Assembly (NCBI GenBank): GCA_009733575.1 | Contig: ML769427.1 | Location: 62,001 to 126,000 of the forward strand | Direction: 5' to 3' | DNA: 64,000 nt | DNA from: Gymnopus androsaceus JB14 | Lineage: Eukaryota > Basidiomycota > Agaricomycetes > Agaricales > Omphalotaceae | In this document: positions 12,262-22,480 of the stretch, one piece after another | Layout of the letters: every line of letters begins with the position of its first letter | How positions within the stretch are numbered: position 1 is the stretch's first letter | Notes under the pieces: generated by a model | Seen by the model: only the letters and a program-made list of their open reading frames with translations | Database searches by the model: none | Told to the model about the DNA's origin: nothing | Position numbers and translations under genes: made by a program

Positions 12262-13212
12262 CTGTGAGAGGAGCGACCACTTCAACGGATGAGTAGTGGT
12301 ACCACTGCGAAGATAGCCTGCTGCAGTTGACGAATCGATACGCGACCAAACATTCATGTCTGCCTTCTTTACTTTTGATACACATAGGCAGCTTCAAAGC
12401 GGAGAAAGAGTCTATCTTCCTTTCGAGCAATGCATTAGATCAAGCCCAAATCAAATCCATGGTCAATTTCTGTTTACGCATTGAACCTAGAGTCAACATG
12501 ATCATCTTCCTCAACTCTCGAGACGCAATTCGAAGACGGAATGGGCAAGCAAGATCCTGCTTATGGTGACTCGAGCGTAACGCCGTTCTCCTGTTCTTCC
12601 TACCAACGGTCGAAATTCGAATCCGTTCCACCCTCGAAAGAATAAAGCGCAAGCGCAAACGTGTAATGTGTTCCTACTCAGTTTAGAGCTAGTACCGTGA
12701 CTGGTGACTTTTTCAAACGGTAACGTGGTGCCTACGTCTACCTCCTTACCTTTAGCTTCCTTCGTACTCTGCTGTCCTCAGCTCTCGGTCCTCTTTCTAC
12801 GAGATAACAAGTTTTTCTTCCATTCAACTTTCCTTAAATCTTCCTCCGCATCTTCCTCCAAATCTAAAAATGCTCTTTTTCATTAAGCGGGCGGGCGGGC
12901 GCTCCTTCTCTGCATCTGCATCTCGACCGATGACAAGAATAGAAGAGAAGAAACAGCAAGAGAAGGAGAAGGAGCAGAAGTCTACTTAGGAGAACCTTAG
13001 ACGGCGCTGGAAAGTGGCAGCACTGGACACATCTGCAAACACCAAAGAGCTCCGCTGAGGAAAATAGACTCGATTGTAGTACGCACTTGCGTTTCCGAAG
13101 GAAGGTGCAGGGGGGAACGGGAAGGTTCTGTGGGATAGGAAGACTGACAATCGTCACTGCATGCGCATGTCTACTTTTTGAATACAATAACTGCGTTCTT
13201 TCCTACTTCATC
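12262..13212. repeat. Segmental duplication R1', right copy
   Basis: This is the second copy of the block at 2-938, in the same orientation. It differs by small indels, for example an added 'ccactc' type insertion near 12300, loss of a 'catgctctttttgcatt' repeat, and (gggc)n in place of (gc)n near 12887. Homology stops at 'ctttcctacttcatc', after which the two copies diverge completely. In copy A the GH27 fragment lies to the right of the block. In this copy the GH27 fragment lies 1.2 kb to the left. Confidence 0.85.
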
Positions 13213-13218
13213 ACGATC

Positions 13219-13312
13219 GTGGTATACTCATACATTTTGGTAGGATATCGGTTGCCTGTCAAGTTAATGTATTACACGGAACCTGGGTTCGACTCCCAAT
13301 CAAGGAGTATGC
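13219..13312 (+). pseudogene. tRNA-Asp-like remnant (anticodon GTC)
   Basis: The segment contains 'ggttgcctgtcaa' resembling a tRNA-Asp anticodon arm with GTC, and 'gggttcgactccc', a good T-loop/B-box. These are 45 bases apart, which would leave room for a small intron. The 5' acceptor strand and D-arm do not fold properly against the 3' end 'tcaagga', and the anticodon stem is poor. It is best read as a decayed tRNA gene or a tRNA-derived fragment. It begins exactly where homology between the two R1 copies ends. Confidence 0.4.
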
Positions 13313-13345
13313 GATAAGGACTCATTTTCTCCCTGTTTTTGCACT

Positions 13346-13991
13346 CACACCACCAATAATTATGCTTCAGCTTGGCTGAAGCATAATGGGAAATAAATTA
13401 TCTCAATCCCTATACGAAGTGTACTTTTTCAGAAAAATGTAGAAGTCATATATTTTAATAGAGCGATGAAAAAATTGAATTCCGACATTCTGAATTGAGA
13501 ACTTTATATAGATGTGCGAAAGAGAAGCTTTCAATTGGACTCTGGAAACAATAGATTCAATATGGACTTGAAAGCCCTGCTTTCACAATAAGAGTGAAAG
13601 TAATTGTTTCGAAGAACAATTCAATTTTCCACTGAAATATTGCCTTTCGCTGTGCGGTTTGGCAGCGGCCCGGATCGGCCCGAACATCGAAGTATTGTCT
13701 TTTGGGAACCAGCTGAAAGGTTCTTCGAAATAGTTGCTTTCACTCTTATTGTGAAGTAAAAGTATTCAGTCTGCATTGAAATTATTGTTTTTAGAGCTCA
13801 ATTGAAAAGCGCTCTTTCGGAAGTCTGTTTAAAATTCAAAATTCAGAGGGTCTAAATGTAATTCCTTCATAAGTTCATTGAAATATTTATTTTATATACT
13901 TGTATGAAAAAGTACATTTATCTTATGCATTTAAATAATTCATTTCTCACAGTACTTCAGCCTGGCTGAAGTATAATCATTGGCGGTGTGA
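13346..13991. mobile_element. Foldback (MITE-like) non-autonomous element
   Basis: The ends are inverted: 'tcacaccaccaataattatg' on the left and, in reverse complement, 'tcacaccgccaatgattata' on the right. Each is followed by the palindrome 'cttcagcttggctgaag' or its near copy. Homology between the arms continues inward: 'gtactttttca' occurs at both ends, and 'tttcacaataagagtgaaag' on the left is answered by 'tttcactcttattgtgaag' on the right. The whole 646-base element could fold into one long hairpin with its tip near 13660. It has no coding capacity and is much more AT-rich than the surroundings. A target-site duplication is not obvious, and no second copy is seen in this window. Confidence 0.75.
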
Positions 13992-14518
13992 CTGGCGCTT
14001 TTTTCCCTTCGCTTATTTTTTCAGATCCTTCAAGACAGTAAGCGTCGAGAATGAACAATGATAATCTTCAATTATCGCCGTATCCGAGTACTTACTTCAG
14101 TCTGGAGAGAGTCATTGCAGAATGATCATTGTATATAAGTTTTAAATGTCTTTGCTTCGAATCCTCGTTCATCCCTCCCCATAGTTTAAGGGAATGAGGG
14201 AGAGGAGGGAGTGACTCAAACAACCTGAACTAAAAAATATCGCTTCGATATAATCTTGTTCTCGTTTCATGCGTGGTGACAGCGCGCCGCGCTCTAGCAG
14301 CAGACAAGCTGTAGATAACTAAGACTAACCGCAGCGAATAACAGTGCTTGGAAAGCTACGAAGTTCCCCTGGCCTTTAAAATCACTAAGCTTCTTGGCTC
14401 TCTGAGCATGAGTCGAGGAGGTCGAGCAATAATCATTGTACAAAGTTGTCTCCATTCTACGCCGCTACGTTACCCTTCTATGACCATTTAATTTATACAT
14501 ACATTCGAGTAGTGCAAT
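13992..14518. other. Intergenic region after the foldback element
   Basis: It holds the 3' flank of the peroxiredoxin gene. A 'gagggagaggagggag' purine tract lies near 14195. No gene is recognised. Confidence 0.4.
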
Positions 14519-15389
14519 CTAGAGCTTAGACAGGACGGCGTCAGCACCAGAAACAGTGACACCTTTTCCGGGCTCAACCTAATAAGTAGATGTGATCAGC
14601 CTTGCCGGAATATCCGTCATTAAAACAAAACAGACCTCTACGTATTTGACAACAAGGTCGTCAAGGATCATAGCATAACGGGCAGTACGGGTACCAAAAG
14701 CTAGAGCGGAAAGGTCGAGATCAAGGCCCAACTTCTTCGACCACTCGACGTTAGGGTCAGAGAGGGTGAGGATCTACAGTAATCAGTTAGCATGGGAATA
14801 GTTGAATAAGAGATAGCCGCTAAATTCAAATATTTGCTTCCAGTAGCATATAGTAGGGAAGAACAATGCAACGACAGAGCCCAAAACTCACCTTGTCCTT
14901 CAATCCTTCGAATCGCCCCCATCCGCTCATCACAAAGGCGTCGTTAGCAGCAACAACAGCGATAACATCAACTCCTTTTGCTTTGAACTCGTCGTACTTT
15001 TCAATGTAAGGGGGAAGATGGTTGACATGGCAAGTGGGCTGTGGAAAACATTGGTTATCATCATGCACATGTGAACGTGGACTCAAAATTACCGTGAAAG
15101 CTCCAGGAACGGCAAAAATGACAACCTTCTTGCCCTTCCAGTCTTGGCTGATGTTGAGCTTGATTGCTAACATCCATCATCATTAGTCTCAGGATTTCTT
15201 GATACTCGTTGCATAGTATGCTTTACTCACGTATGCCACAGGCAGCCTAGGGACGAAATCAGTCAGCTTCTATCAAGTTTCAACGCAGGATGACCATTGA
15301 CTGACATGACTATCGAGTTCTGCGCTATAAGGAATATAAGTGAAGGTGCCGTCAGGGACGGTGTCGCCAACTTTGATAGTGGGAGCCAT
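14519..15389 (-). CDS. Atypical 2-Cys peroxiredoxin (PRX5/AHP1 type)
   Basis: This thiol peroxidase reduces hydrogen peroxide and alkyl hydroperoxides with electrons from thioredoxin. The start is MAPTIKVGDTVPDGTF. Exons join as AELDSH|AACGI, then PIKLNISQDWKGKKVVIFAV, then PGAFT|PTCHVNHLP, GVDVIAVVAANDAFVMSGWG, LKDK|ILTLSDPN and VKYVE|VEPGKGVTVS, ending VLSKL-stop. The peroxidatic Cys is in the PGAFTPTC block at about residue 61, as in the family. A second Cys (AACGI, about residue 31) may be the resolving Cys. The length of about 170 residues is normal. No targeting peptide is seen, so it is probably cytosolic or peroxisomal-like. It stands alone, with gene-poor flanks on both sides. Confidence 0.92.
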
Positions 15390-17975
15390 GGTAAAAGATG
15401 CAGAGATATAGAGAGGCAATTCCGAGAACAAGTCGCGCTTTATGTAGGATCCAAACTGGATCGATAAGCAATTGCGCGATTCGGGATGTATCACGTGGTT
15501 GCATTCAATGCCGGAATTCCGCCGACTCGACTGCCAGGAAGGAAGGAAGATTTTAATACACGGCACAGACCACGATCTGAACGCCGGGCATATCCCGATG
15601 CGGCACTGGCATCATCGGTCTCTGGAGCAGGAATGGCAAGTTGCTGAGACGAGAGTAGTGACTCTGCCTTGATAATATAGCTCCTGACGGTTGAATGAAT
15701 CATGAACGCTACCATTAACGAGCTTGTATGTACAGTGACAGTCACCGTGACCAGTGTTCATCCTATCATCGACGTTTGATCGACGTCCTGAAAACCAGTC
15801 CAGGAAGACTATGCATTCCCATCTGTTTATAAAAATATCACTTATAGCTGCCTGAGCCAGGTGAAAGAATGCCCGGGTCTTCATCTTCTCTCTTCTCGCT
15901 TGCTTCTCGCCAAACTCTAGAGGCCAAATAAATGGGGAGAGTATATATCTCTCGAAATCGCTTGAGATTGTGATGGCTGAAAACTTGCAAATGAAACACT
16001 CAAAGCGCAACTCAACGTCAAACAAGCTCAGAGACGGTCCGTATTATCGATTCTCGATGCTCAAAGGAACACTGATGACTCAAGCTCATAAGTTGGTACA
16101 CAAGGACAGGGACTCGGTAGTTCATTCCGACTCTGTGTGAATGCAGTTTCTGCCAGCCTCCTAATGACTGTGGGATTTTCAAATGTCGACGCTCGGCTCG
16201 TTCTTCAGTAGGAAAAAACCTTCATTGAACCATTGCACCGCGACAAGGGAAGTTGGTAGGACACTGAGTTTCACTGTCTACTGGCCCGGAAGACGGATTC
16301 GGAAACACTTGTGCAAGTGTCATGACCGATCTCCCATGCTACTTACAAGTAACAAGGACGAATGGTACCCAGCAAGATTCCTAGCGGCTCCATCCGAGCC
16401 TAATTCTGGTTTCATCCGCTCAAAGTCCAAACCAAGTTCGACGTGGTAGCGGCAGTAATCTTGAAGTTCAGTGGGAGCCCGTAGCCTGTTGGGGATCAAC
16501 ATTTCCTTCATTAATAAACGGCAAGAGCTTTACCAGGGACCAGAGTAAATCTGGGAGATAGTACTACTTATTTGGTAGCAAGTGCGGTTGCGGTTTTCTT
16601 GAATCATGATAGTATCGATGTGCTTAAGGTTCGTGTAAGTAATTTAAGTATCTTGAGAAGACCCTCCTGAAGCTCTTTTGACCTGATGTTTTAGTTTGAA
16701 CAAAGCTTTGTACTCATCTTTTTTGCGAAATCTGGTGCGGGTGCGACAACGTTATTGATGTCCTTCCTCTTTCTCCAAAGCCATCCGTAAATTCCTGATC
16801 TGCGTGCTCTCAAGAATATTTTCGGTGAAGCGTTCTAAACATCATCGTATTGCTCTTACACGATCTGCCCATATCCACATCCCCTTAGAGCAATCAGCAA
16901 CCAACGATGAATTCTGGACATGGCACTGTAGCATTTCTCACTCTAAGTTGAATGTTCTTACTTATGCCCTCGTTCCAATTTCAGACTCCAGAATAGTTGA
17001 TGATCTTTCCATATCGCCGCTACTATGCAGGAATCGAGACCTTACAATCTTACAACCTTACAATCCCAGTCTTTGCCCGAAGTAGCAGTGTCATGTAAGA
17101 TGGTAAATCAAGTGATCTTCTTTCAATACTGTACATCAACACCATATGCAGGTTTGAATGTTTTACTCATGCCCAGTAAGCTCGCGAGCCGGGATACAAT
17201 ACAATACTTAGATAGACTTCCAGCTTCCAGAATTTCTGATCTGAGGCGTGGATGATTTGCGTCCGAGACTTTGATTGCTTATTCCGAACTGGCCAAACAC
17301 TGGCGAACTCTACGACATAGTTTTCAAAGTGCCTTGCAATTGGGCTAACCTGGCTATAAGAATTAGAGGAATTCAGAAAGAATAGTGCTATTGGCTTTAT
17401 CAATGCCCCGGAGCGTACAGGTCGCGTGCCGCAATCTGATCTCAGTGCCTCAGCATACTTCAAGTCCTCACCACAGCCTCGTCCTATGAGTACAACCAGA
17501 TCCGGTTCCACAAATCAAATGTCATGGAGCTTCGTTAGTGGAAATTCCAGGGAAATTCGCAGCGATGATTATTCATTGCAGCAGCTCTTCAATAAAGACC
17601 AGTCGATTACAATGGCCTTGCAGGTATAACAGCTATATGTAACGTCAAATCTGGGTAGATTCAAGGTCGCAAAGCAGTTGAAGCATATTCCAATTCTCAA
17701 GACGTACAGTGTACACTAACCTATACAAAGAAACTGTAACCATACATGTGTAGTGACGAATCGTGCTGGTGTAACAAGAGTTTTGAATGAAGGCTTTTGG
17801 TAATACACGCATACATACAGAATGTCTATCGTTCCCTTCTTCAGACTTCAGCCAATGCGCCCCCATTCTCGATATCGTACACAGCTATCCAAGTAATTCA
17901 CAAATGGGTATGAGGACTAGGTGAGGTATCAACTCTAGATTTACATAACCGAATCAGATTCGCAATTCGCAAATG
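15390..17975. other. Gene-poor region
   Basis: Only short, unsupported frames occur on either strand, up to about 137 codons and without splicing support or family resemblance. The first few hundred bases must contain the peroxiredoxin promoter. A run of related phrases ('cttacaatcttacaaccttacaatcc', about 17040-17066) is a small direct repeat. I see no gene. Confidence 0.45.
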
Positions 17976-18554
17976 TCATAAGGACGCAGATTTGCACTCA
18001 CCGCTCGGTAATATCGGCTACAAATATGGTCAGGAGATAATCAGAACTAGTGAAAGGCAGTTTTGTTTTCGGGGAGTACTTGCCTAGAGTAATAATAGTT
18101 ATCCACAGGGTATTCAGGCTCATTCCTCGTGGGTGGTCGATTTGGTGCGGTCGAGACAAAAAACCGTAACGATCCAGATGGATCACCGTACTGCAGGCAT
18201 AATTCAAACAAGCCAGAGTCGGACAACGCCCCTCCCAATGCATAACGTCCGATTTCGCTTTGATATATGGAATACCGCGAAAAACTGTTGTCTGGAACGC
18301 ACATCTACATTCATCATCGTTTTAATGGTCGTACTTATCGAGATCGATTGAGAAGACTCACCTTGGAGAGGATCCGCTCGCGAATGTAAGATCCATTCGG
18401 TGCACCCGTTATCTCAACGACACGATACGACTCTGCATTTGAGCTAACGATGATACGCGTCGTTGGTAAGGCTCCAGCCTGAGACCTGTAAATCAAATGC
18501 AATAGTTTACTACATGTCGCTTTCACGGGATATCGATAAAAAGACAGCTCACAT
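17976..18554 (-). CDS. Stand-alone Ras-binding-like domain of Bck1/Ste11-type MAPKKK, no kinase
   Basis: Exon two reads LPTTRIIVSSNAESYRVVEI, then TGAPNGSYIRERILSK. It is spliced (gtgagtcttc...gatgtag) to MCVPDNSFSRYSIYQSEIGR, YALGGALSDSGLFELCLQYG and SGSLRFFVSTAPN. In fungal Bck1/Ste11-like MAP kinase kinase kinases, a ubiquitin-fold domain with this pattern (V-D/E-I-T-G-A, I-R-E-R-I, Y-x-T/S-E-I-G, L-C-x-x-x-G-D, L-x-F-x-V-S) sits in the regulatory N-terminus. Here the frame ends soon after (SGECKSASL-stop), and no kinase domain follows on this strand. The start is uncertain. The first usable Met would be split by an intron (A at 18554, G after 18486). The gene is about 150 residues long and could be a decayed fragment or a small competitor of the full-length kinase. 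Confidence 0.6.
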
Positions 18555-21040
18555 TGAGATCGTGGCAGGGAAACACAGCTGAAGGCCCTCAGCGGAAAGC
18601 GTTTCATTCGAGGCTGTCTTTATGCGACCGGTTGAGCTACATCAACTGATGCAAGAAAGCACTCGATGATCGATTCGAGGGCAAAAAACCAATAGGAAGA
18701 ATTGATGAGAGATTGATGTACAACGCAAGCAAGGGAAACGTCACCGTCACTCTGTAAAACTCAATCCGGATTACTTCGGTAAGGTAAGTGGAGCGGACTA
18801 TGCTGGACCACGGAATGATATCGAAGCTTGATTGAAGGGCGAAGCGGAAATGAAACAAAAACGTGTTCCATAGAAAGAGGGGAGAAGGTACCGCAATTAG
18901 GAACAGTATTGAGATCCTAGAAGGGCGGGGTGAGGGAGCGCTTTGATGTTAGCAGTTCTTTAGAGTTAGTTCTATTCGTACCACGTAGCGAAATTCCTGT
19001 GAGGACCGAGGCTGAGTCTGGTGTTCCGAAACAGCCGAACTTGGAAATGACAGATTGTGAGTTCGGAACTGATTGTTGGATCATCAATGTTCGAAATGGT
19101 TGTGCCAGTTGCAGCGGCAGACTATCATTAAGATAGTTTTTTTGAACAATCCATGGATGGCATAGTCTGCCCACGAGTTGCTCCGGTCTTGTCTGTTGCT
19201 CTTGTTTGTTGCTCTTGTCTGTTGCTCTTAATCGACAGGGGCAACACTTGAAATGGGAACGCAAGCTGAAAAACAGCAAGCGGCAACAATGGATTTGAAA
19301 TGCGTAGAATGAATGAATGCAGTAGAGGTCTGGGTACCTTGATTAGCCTAGGGTAGCTCTTGCGAGGTATGTTCTCATTTCGTATCTAGCTTGGCTGAGG
19401 AATCTTCTGATGAATCGAGCCGGGGGCGTGTATACTATCTGCGCAGCTTCGATATTCTTTAATTGGTTGCATCTGATTGCGTCATTAATTGGAGATTTGA
19501 GGGTCCTGAAGGTGAATGTCAAAGCGAGAGATAGTCGGTATAAGCGCCCAGCAAGGCGTCTCGTTCGGCCGAAAGTGACTGGGACGTATCTCCTTTAGTA
19601 TCCTCAGTCCTGTGAGCAATTGCCTTCAATCGTTGTCGAGGAATATCAGAAATATCTTGATAGATCCCATATCATCCGCGGGTCTCATGGCAAGACTAAG
19701 GCTTTTCTCCAATCTCGAGGCGTTGCATCAACTAGATGCTTTATAACCTCAGTACAGAGCTTCACAACCGGTAACATTCTCGTAGTAAATCACCAACTTT
19801 CCGTACACGGTGGCCTTGACGAACCTGGGTGAGCCGCGAGCGAGAATCCATCATTCCGACTCGGAGTCCAACCCCAATTGTAGCTCTGACCAATCTCTGA
19901 CTCTACCGCCACCTTCACAAGATACTGTATCCATCATGATCAAGGGAAGTCACTGTCTTTAGTTCGTCAGCCACTAGCACAGCATATTCTTCCTGAGATT
20001 CCGCTGGAGCCTGATCGTGGCCTCGATGGGAATGGGACGGATGGATGAGATATGAATGCAGGCTGTCTGGCTCTCATCGCCTCAAAGTCTTACCAACCAA
20101 CCATTTCACACCACTCGTTTTTGCTCCAAGGTTTTCTTCCCTCTTTGGACGGCTTGCTCTGCTCAAAGCAAGCCCCTTTATCAGCGTATTTACACTCCAA
20201 CCGAGTTTCTGTGGCGTCCAATGCTGGAAGGGGTATCGTAGCATGTAGGTCGATGCATTGGTGGCGCACGCCTGTGTGCAGCTCGTCTTTTGACGTATGC
20301 ATGCAGGCTCTTGTAATCCCTTTCCGTTCGCCACTCGGGATTGAGAAATGCTTTGATTCATCCATGGAGATATTGCAATCTTCTCGATTTTTAGTTTAGG
20401 AGCACAAAGGGGACTAGGTCAGAACTTGGAATGCCAGCACTATCCACCGAAGAAGTTAATAGTCACTAATAGTGGTCGGAGAACGCTGGCTAGAAGGGCC
20501 AAAATGAGAGAAATGATCATTGTTCGCTATCATGCATAGTTTAAAAAGCTTATCAATACATCCAGCAGACAGCTACTTACGAGCTTCCAGTCTTGAAAAG
20601 AAAGTCCCTTATCGAACAGAACGCTTCCTATGTAAAAGATGAATTAACCATTTACATTATAAACCACGGGTACAGTAGGTAGCGCAAGAAGGATGTAAAA
20701 GAAAGTGCATGTTGACAGCGAGAGTGGGTGGGGTACATATAAGTAGGGGATCCTCTAACATAATGGTATATATCATAAACAAAGGTGAATGTAGGGGACT
20801 GTTCCTCCTTGACAAAAGGTGAAACGCTAGCGAGGAAACGGATGAATTATAAGCGAGAACAAAAATATCGGACAAACACAAGGGAAAGAGTGGTGAGGCA
20901 GAGTTTTGGTGATGCCAAAGGAACTCAAACGAGGCAGAAGAAAGAGATCACGATCCACAATCCACGGACAAATAAGGTGTGTATGCAAGGCGAGTAAAGT
21001 AAATGAATAGGTTAATTTTGGCAAAGGTTCGGATGATGAC
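18555..21040. other. Gene-poor region
   Basis: No gene is supported. Near 19190-19228 there are three copies of a 12-base unit like 'ttgctcttgtct'. Around 20045-20365 several frames on both strands are open at once, including a plus frame of 115 codons. None has family resemblance, and stops may simply be rare there. Confidence 0.4.
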
Positions 21041-21298
21041 CTACAAGCTTGTCGGAGACGAAAGCATGTAGTCCGAGAAAAGAGGGAGAGTAGACGAGCA
21101 AAGTCCTTGAGACAGAAGGTTTTAGAGATGAAGTAGAAGGGAGCTGGTCCGTGGTCATATCCATGGGCATTTCCGATACTTCAAAGGGCGCAGCGTGCGA
21201 GGACTCGGGTATAGCACGGTTGTCATCTCGGAAGATGACGGAAGGTCTACGTGCATCAAAGATCGAACCTCTGGAACCAGGGTCGGGGTGCGAAAGTG

Positions 21299-22480
21299 TC
21301 AGTGGGTGACCTGCAGATGAAGGTAACTTGGTGTTAGTGCGGATGAAAGGAGAGCGGGAGAGCGAGATACTGACAATGATAGCGGGGAGTCTGAATACGC
21401 TCCCGCAGCGACGGCTGCTGCGACTGCTGCCAAAGCGGACAACGAAGGTGAGCCCATTGAAGCTATCGAGTCCGAGTCCGAGTCTCCGATAGAGATGCGC
21501 TGGCGTTTGAAACGGTTCTTCAAGACGCCGTACTTGTGCGGAATCATATGGCTTGGGCCTTCGTCCGGCGTACCTATCGACTCTGAGTCTTCAGAATCCG
21601 AATCCCGCTGGGTGCCGATTGAACGGTAACCAGGTTCATCAGAGCCCTCGTCAGAATCTTCGTCATCATCACTCTCGATTGCAGAGTGGCGACGGATTTG
21701 CGCGGTAGAAGACCTGGTCCTCGACGGATTTCTGGACACGGGTTGAGAAACCTCACCCGGACTGGGACGTTTTACGCGAGCACGGGCGTTCTCTCTGGAC
21801 CGTTGGCGGATAACATCGGTTCGTAAGTGGACGGGTCGATTGTGACCGTGAAGCTTAACGTAAAGGCCGCATCTAACGAGAAGGTTGAATTTTTTGAAGT
21901 AACGGGTGATTGGGAGGACCTACGCATTGCACAGAAGCTTGCCTTCGTCGGTCTTCCTCCAAAGCGGCGTGGTCGAGGTAGAGCAATTTGAACACTCTTG
22001 AGCTGGAGATAGACAATTTAATGGAGAAGAGTGAGACATTTAGGTGGCAACTCACGAGGATTGCTCTCAATCTGCTCCTGCTTCGACTTGCTCGTCGTCT
22101 GTCTCCTTTCTGACGGAGTTTTGCCGTTCAACGGTCGATCGCATCCATTGTGAGTCTTCGAGTAAAGACCACAGCTAACGGTAAGGATTAGCTGGTTTTT
22201 CGCGTCCCAAGCAAAAGCTAGCTCACGCATTGCAGAGTATCTTCATCCCAGTACGATCTCTTCTCCACAGCGGCGTCGTCGTTGTATGACAATTATCACA
22301 CTCGGCTAAAAGAAAAAGTTGTACGTCAATATAGCAGGTCGAATTAAGCGCTGCTAAGCACTCACTGAAAGCGCCGGGCATTGTGGATGAGGGGAAGGAG
22401 GCACTGGCAAAAGACGAGCTCTGCTGGTCCTCGATGGATTCGTCGTCGTTGGACGAGCTACGGTGTGGCAACGTCATCAT
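21299..22480 (-). CDS. GATA-type transcription factor with two zinc fingers
   Basis: The start is MMTLPHRSSSNDDESIEDQQ. Finger one reads ECDNCHTTTTPLWRRDRTG, then LCNA|CGLYSKTHNG. After a short basic linker rich in K, S and Q, finger two reads ECSNCSTSTTPLWRKTDEGK, then LLCNA|CGLYVKLHGHNRPV and a basic tail, LRTDVIRQRSR. Each finger is cut by an intron at the same site (CNA|CGLY). Both have CX2C-X17/18-CX2C spacing, so both should bind GATA motifs. The C-terminus has an acidic/serine stretch (SDDDEDSDEGSDE), a nuclear-localisation-like KNRFKRQRIS and an Ala run. Two-finger fungal GATA proteins include iron repressors of the SREA/URBS1 type. The Cys-rich linker typical of those is absent, so I make no such assignment. 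The 3' end is uncertain. A second open frame at 21041-21296 could be an alternative last exon. Confidence 0.85.

Noticed and set aside
16183..17629. Possible kinase domain belonging to the orphan MAPKKK regulatory domain
   Set aside because: All minus-strand frames were read for HRD, DFG and G-loop motifs. None was found.
20045..20399. Overlapping open frames of 60-115 codons on both strands
   Set aside because: Five frames are open at once with no family resemblance, start context or splice support. This is most simply a local lack of stop codons.
21255..21285. 'ggttcgatc' on the minus strand as a tRNA T-loop
   Set aside because: No anticodon arm or acceptor stem lies at the right distance. 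It sits in an open frame next to the GATA gene.
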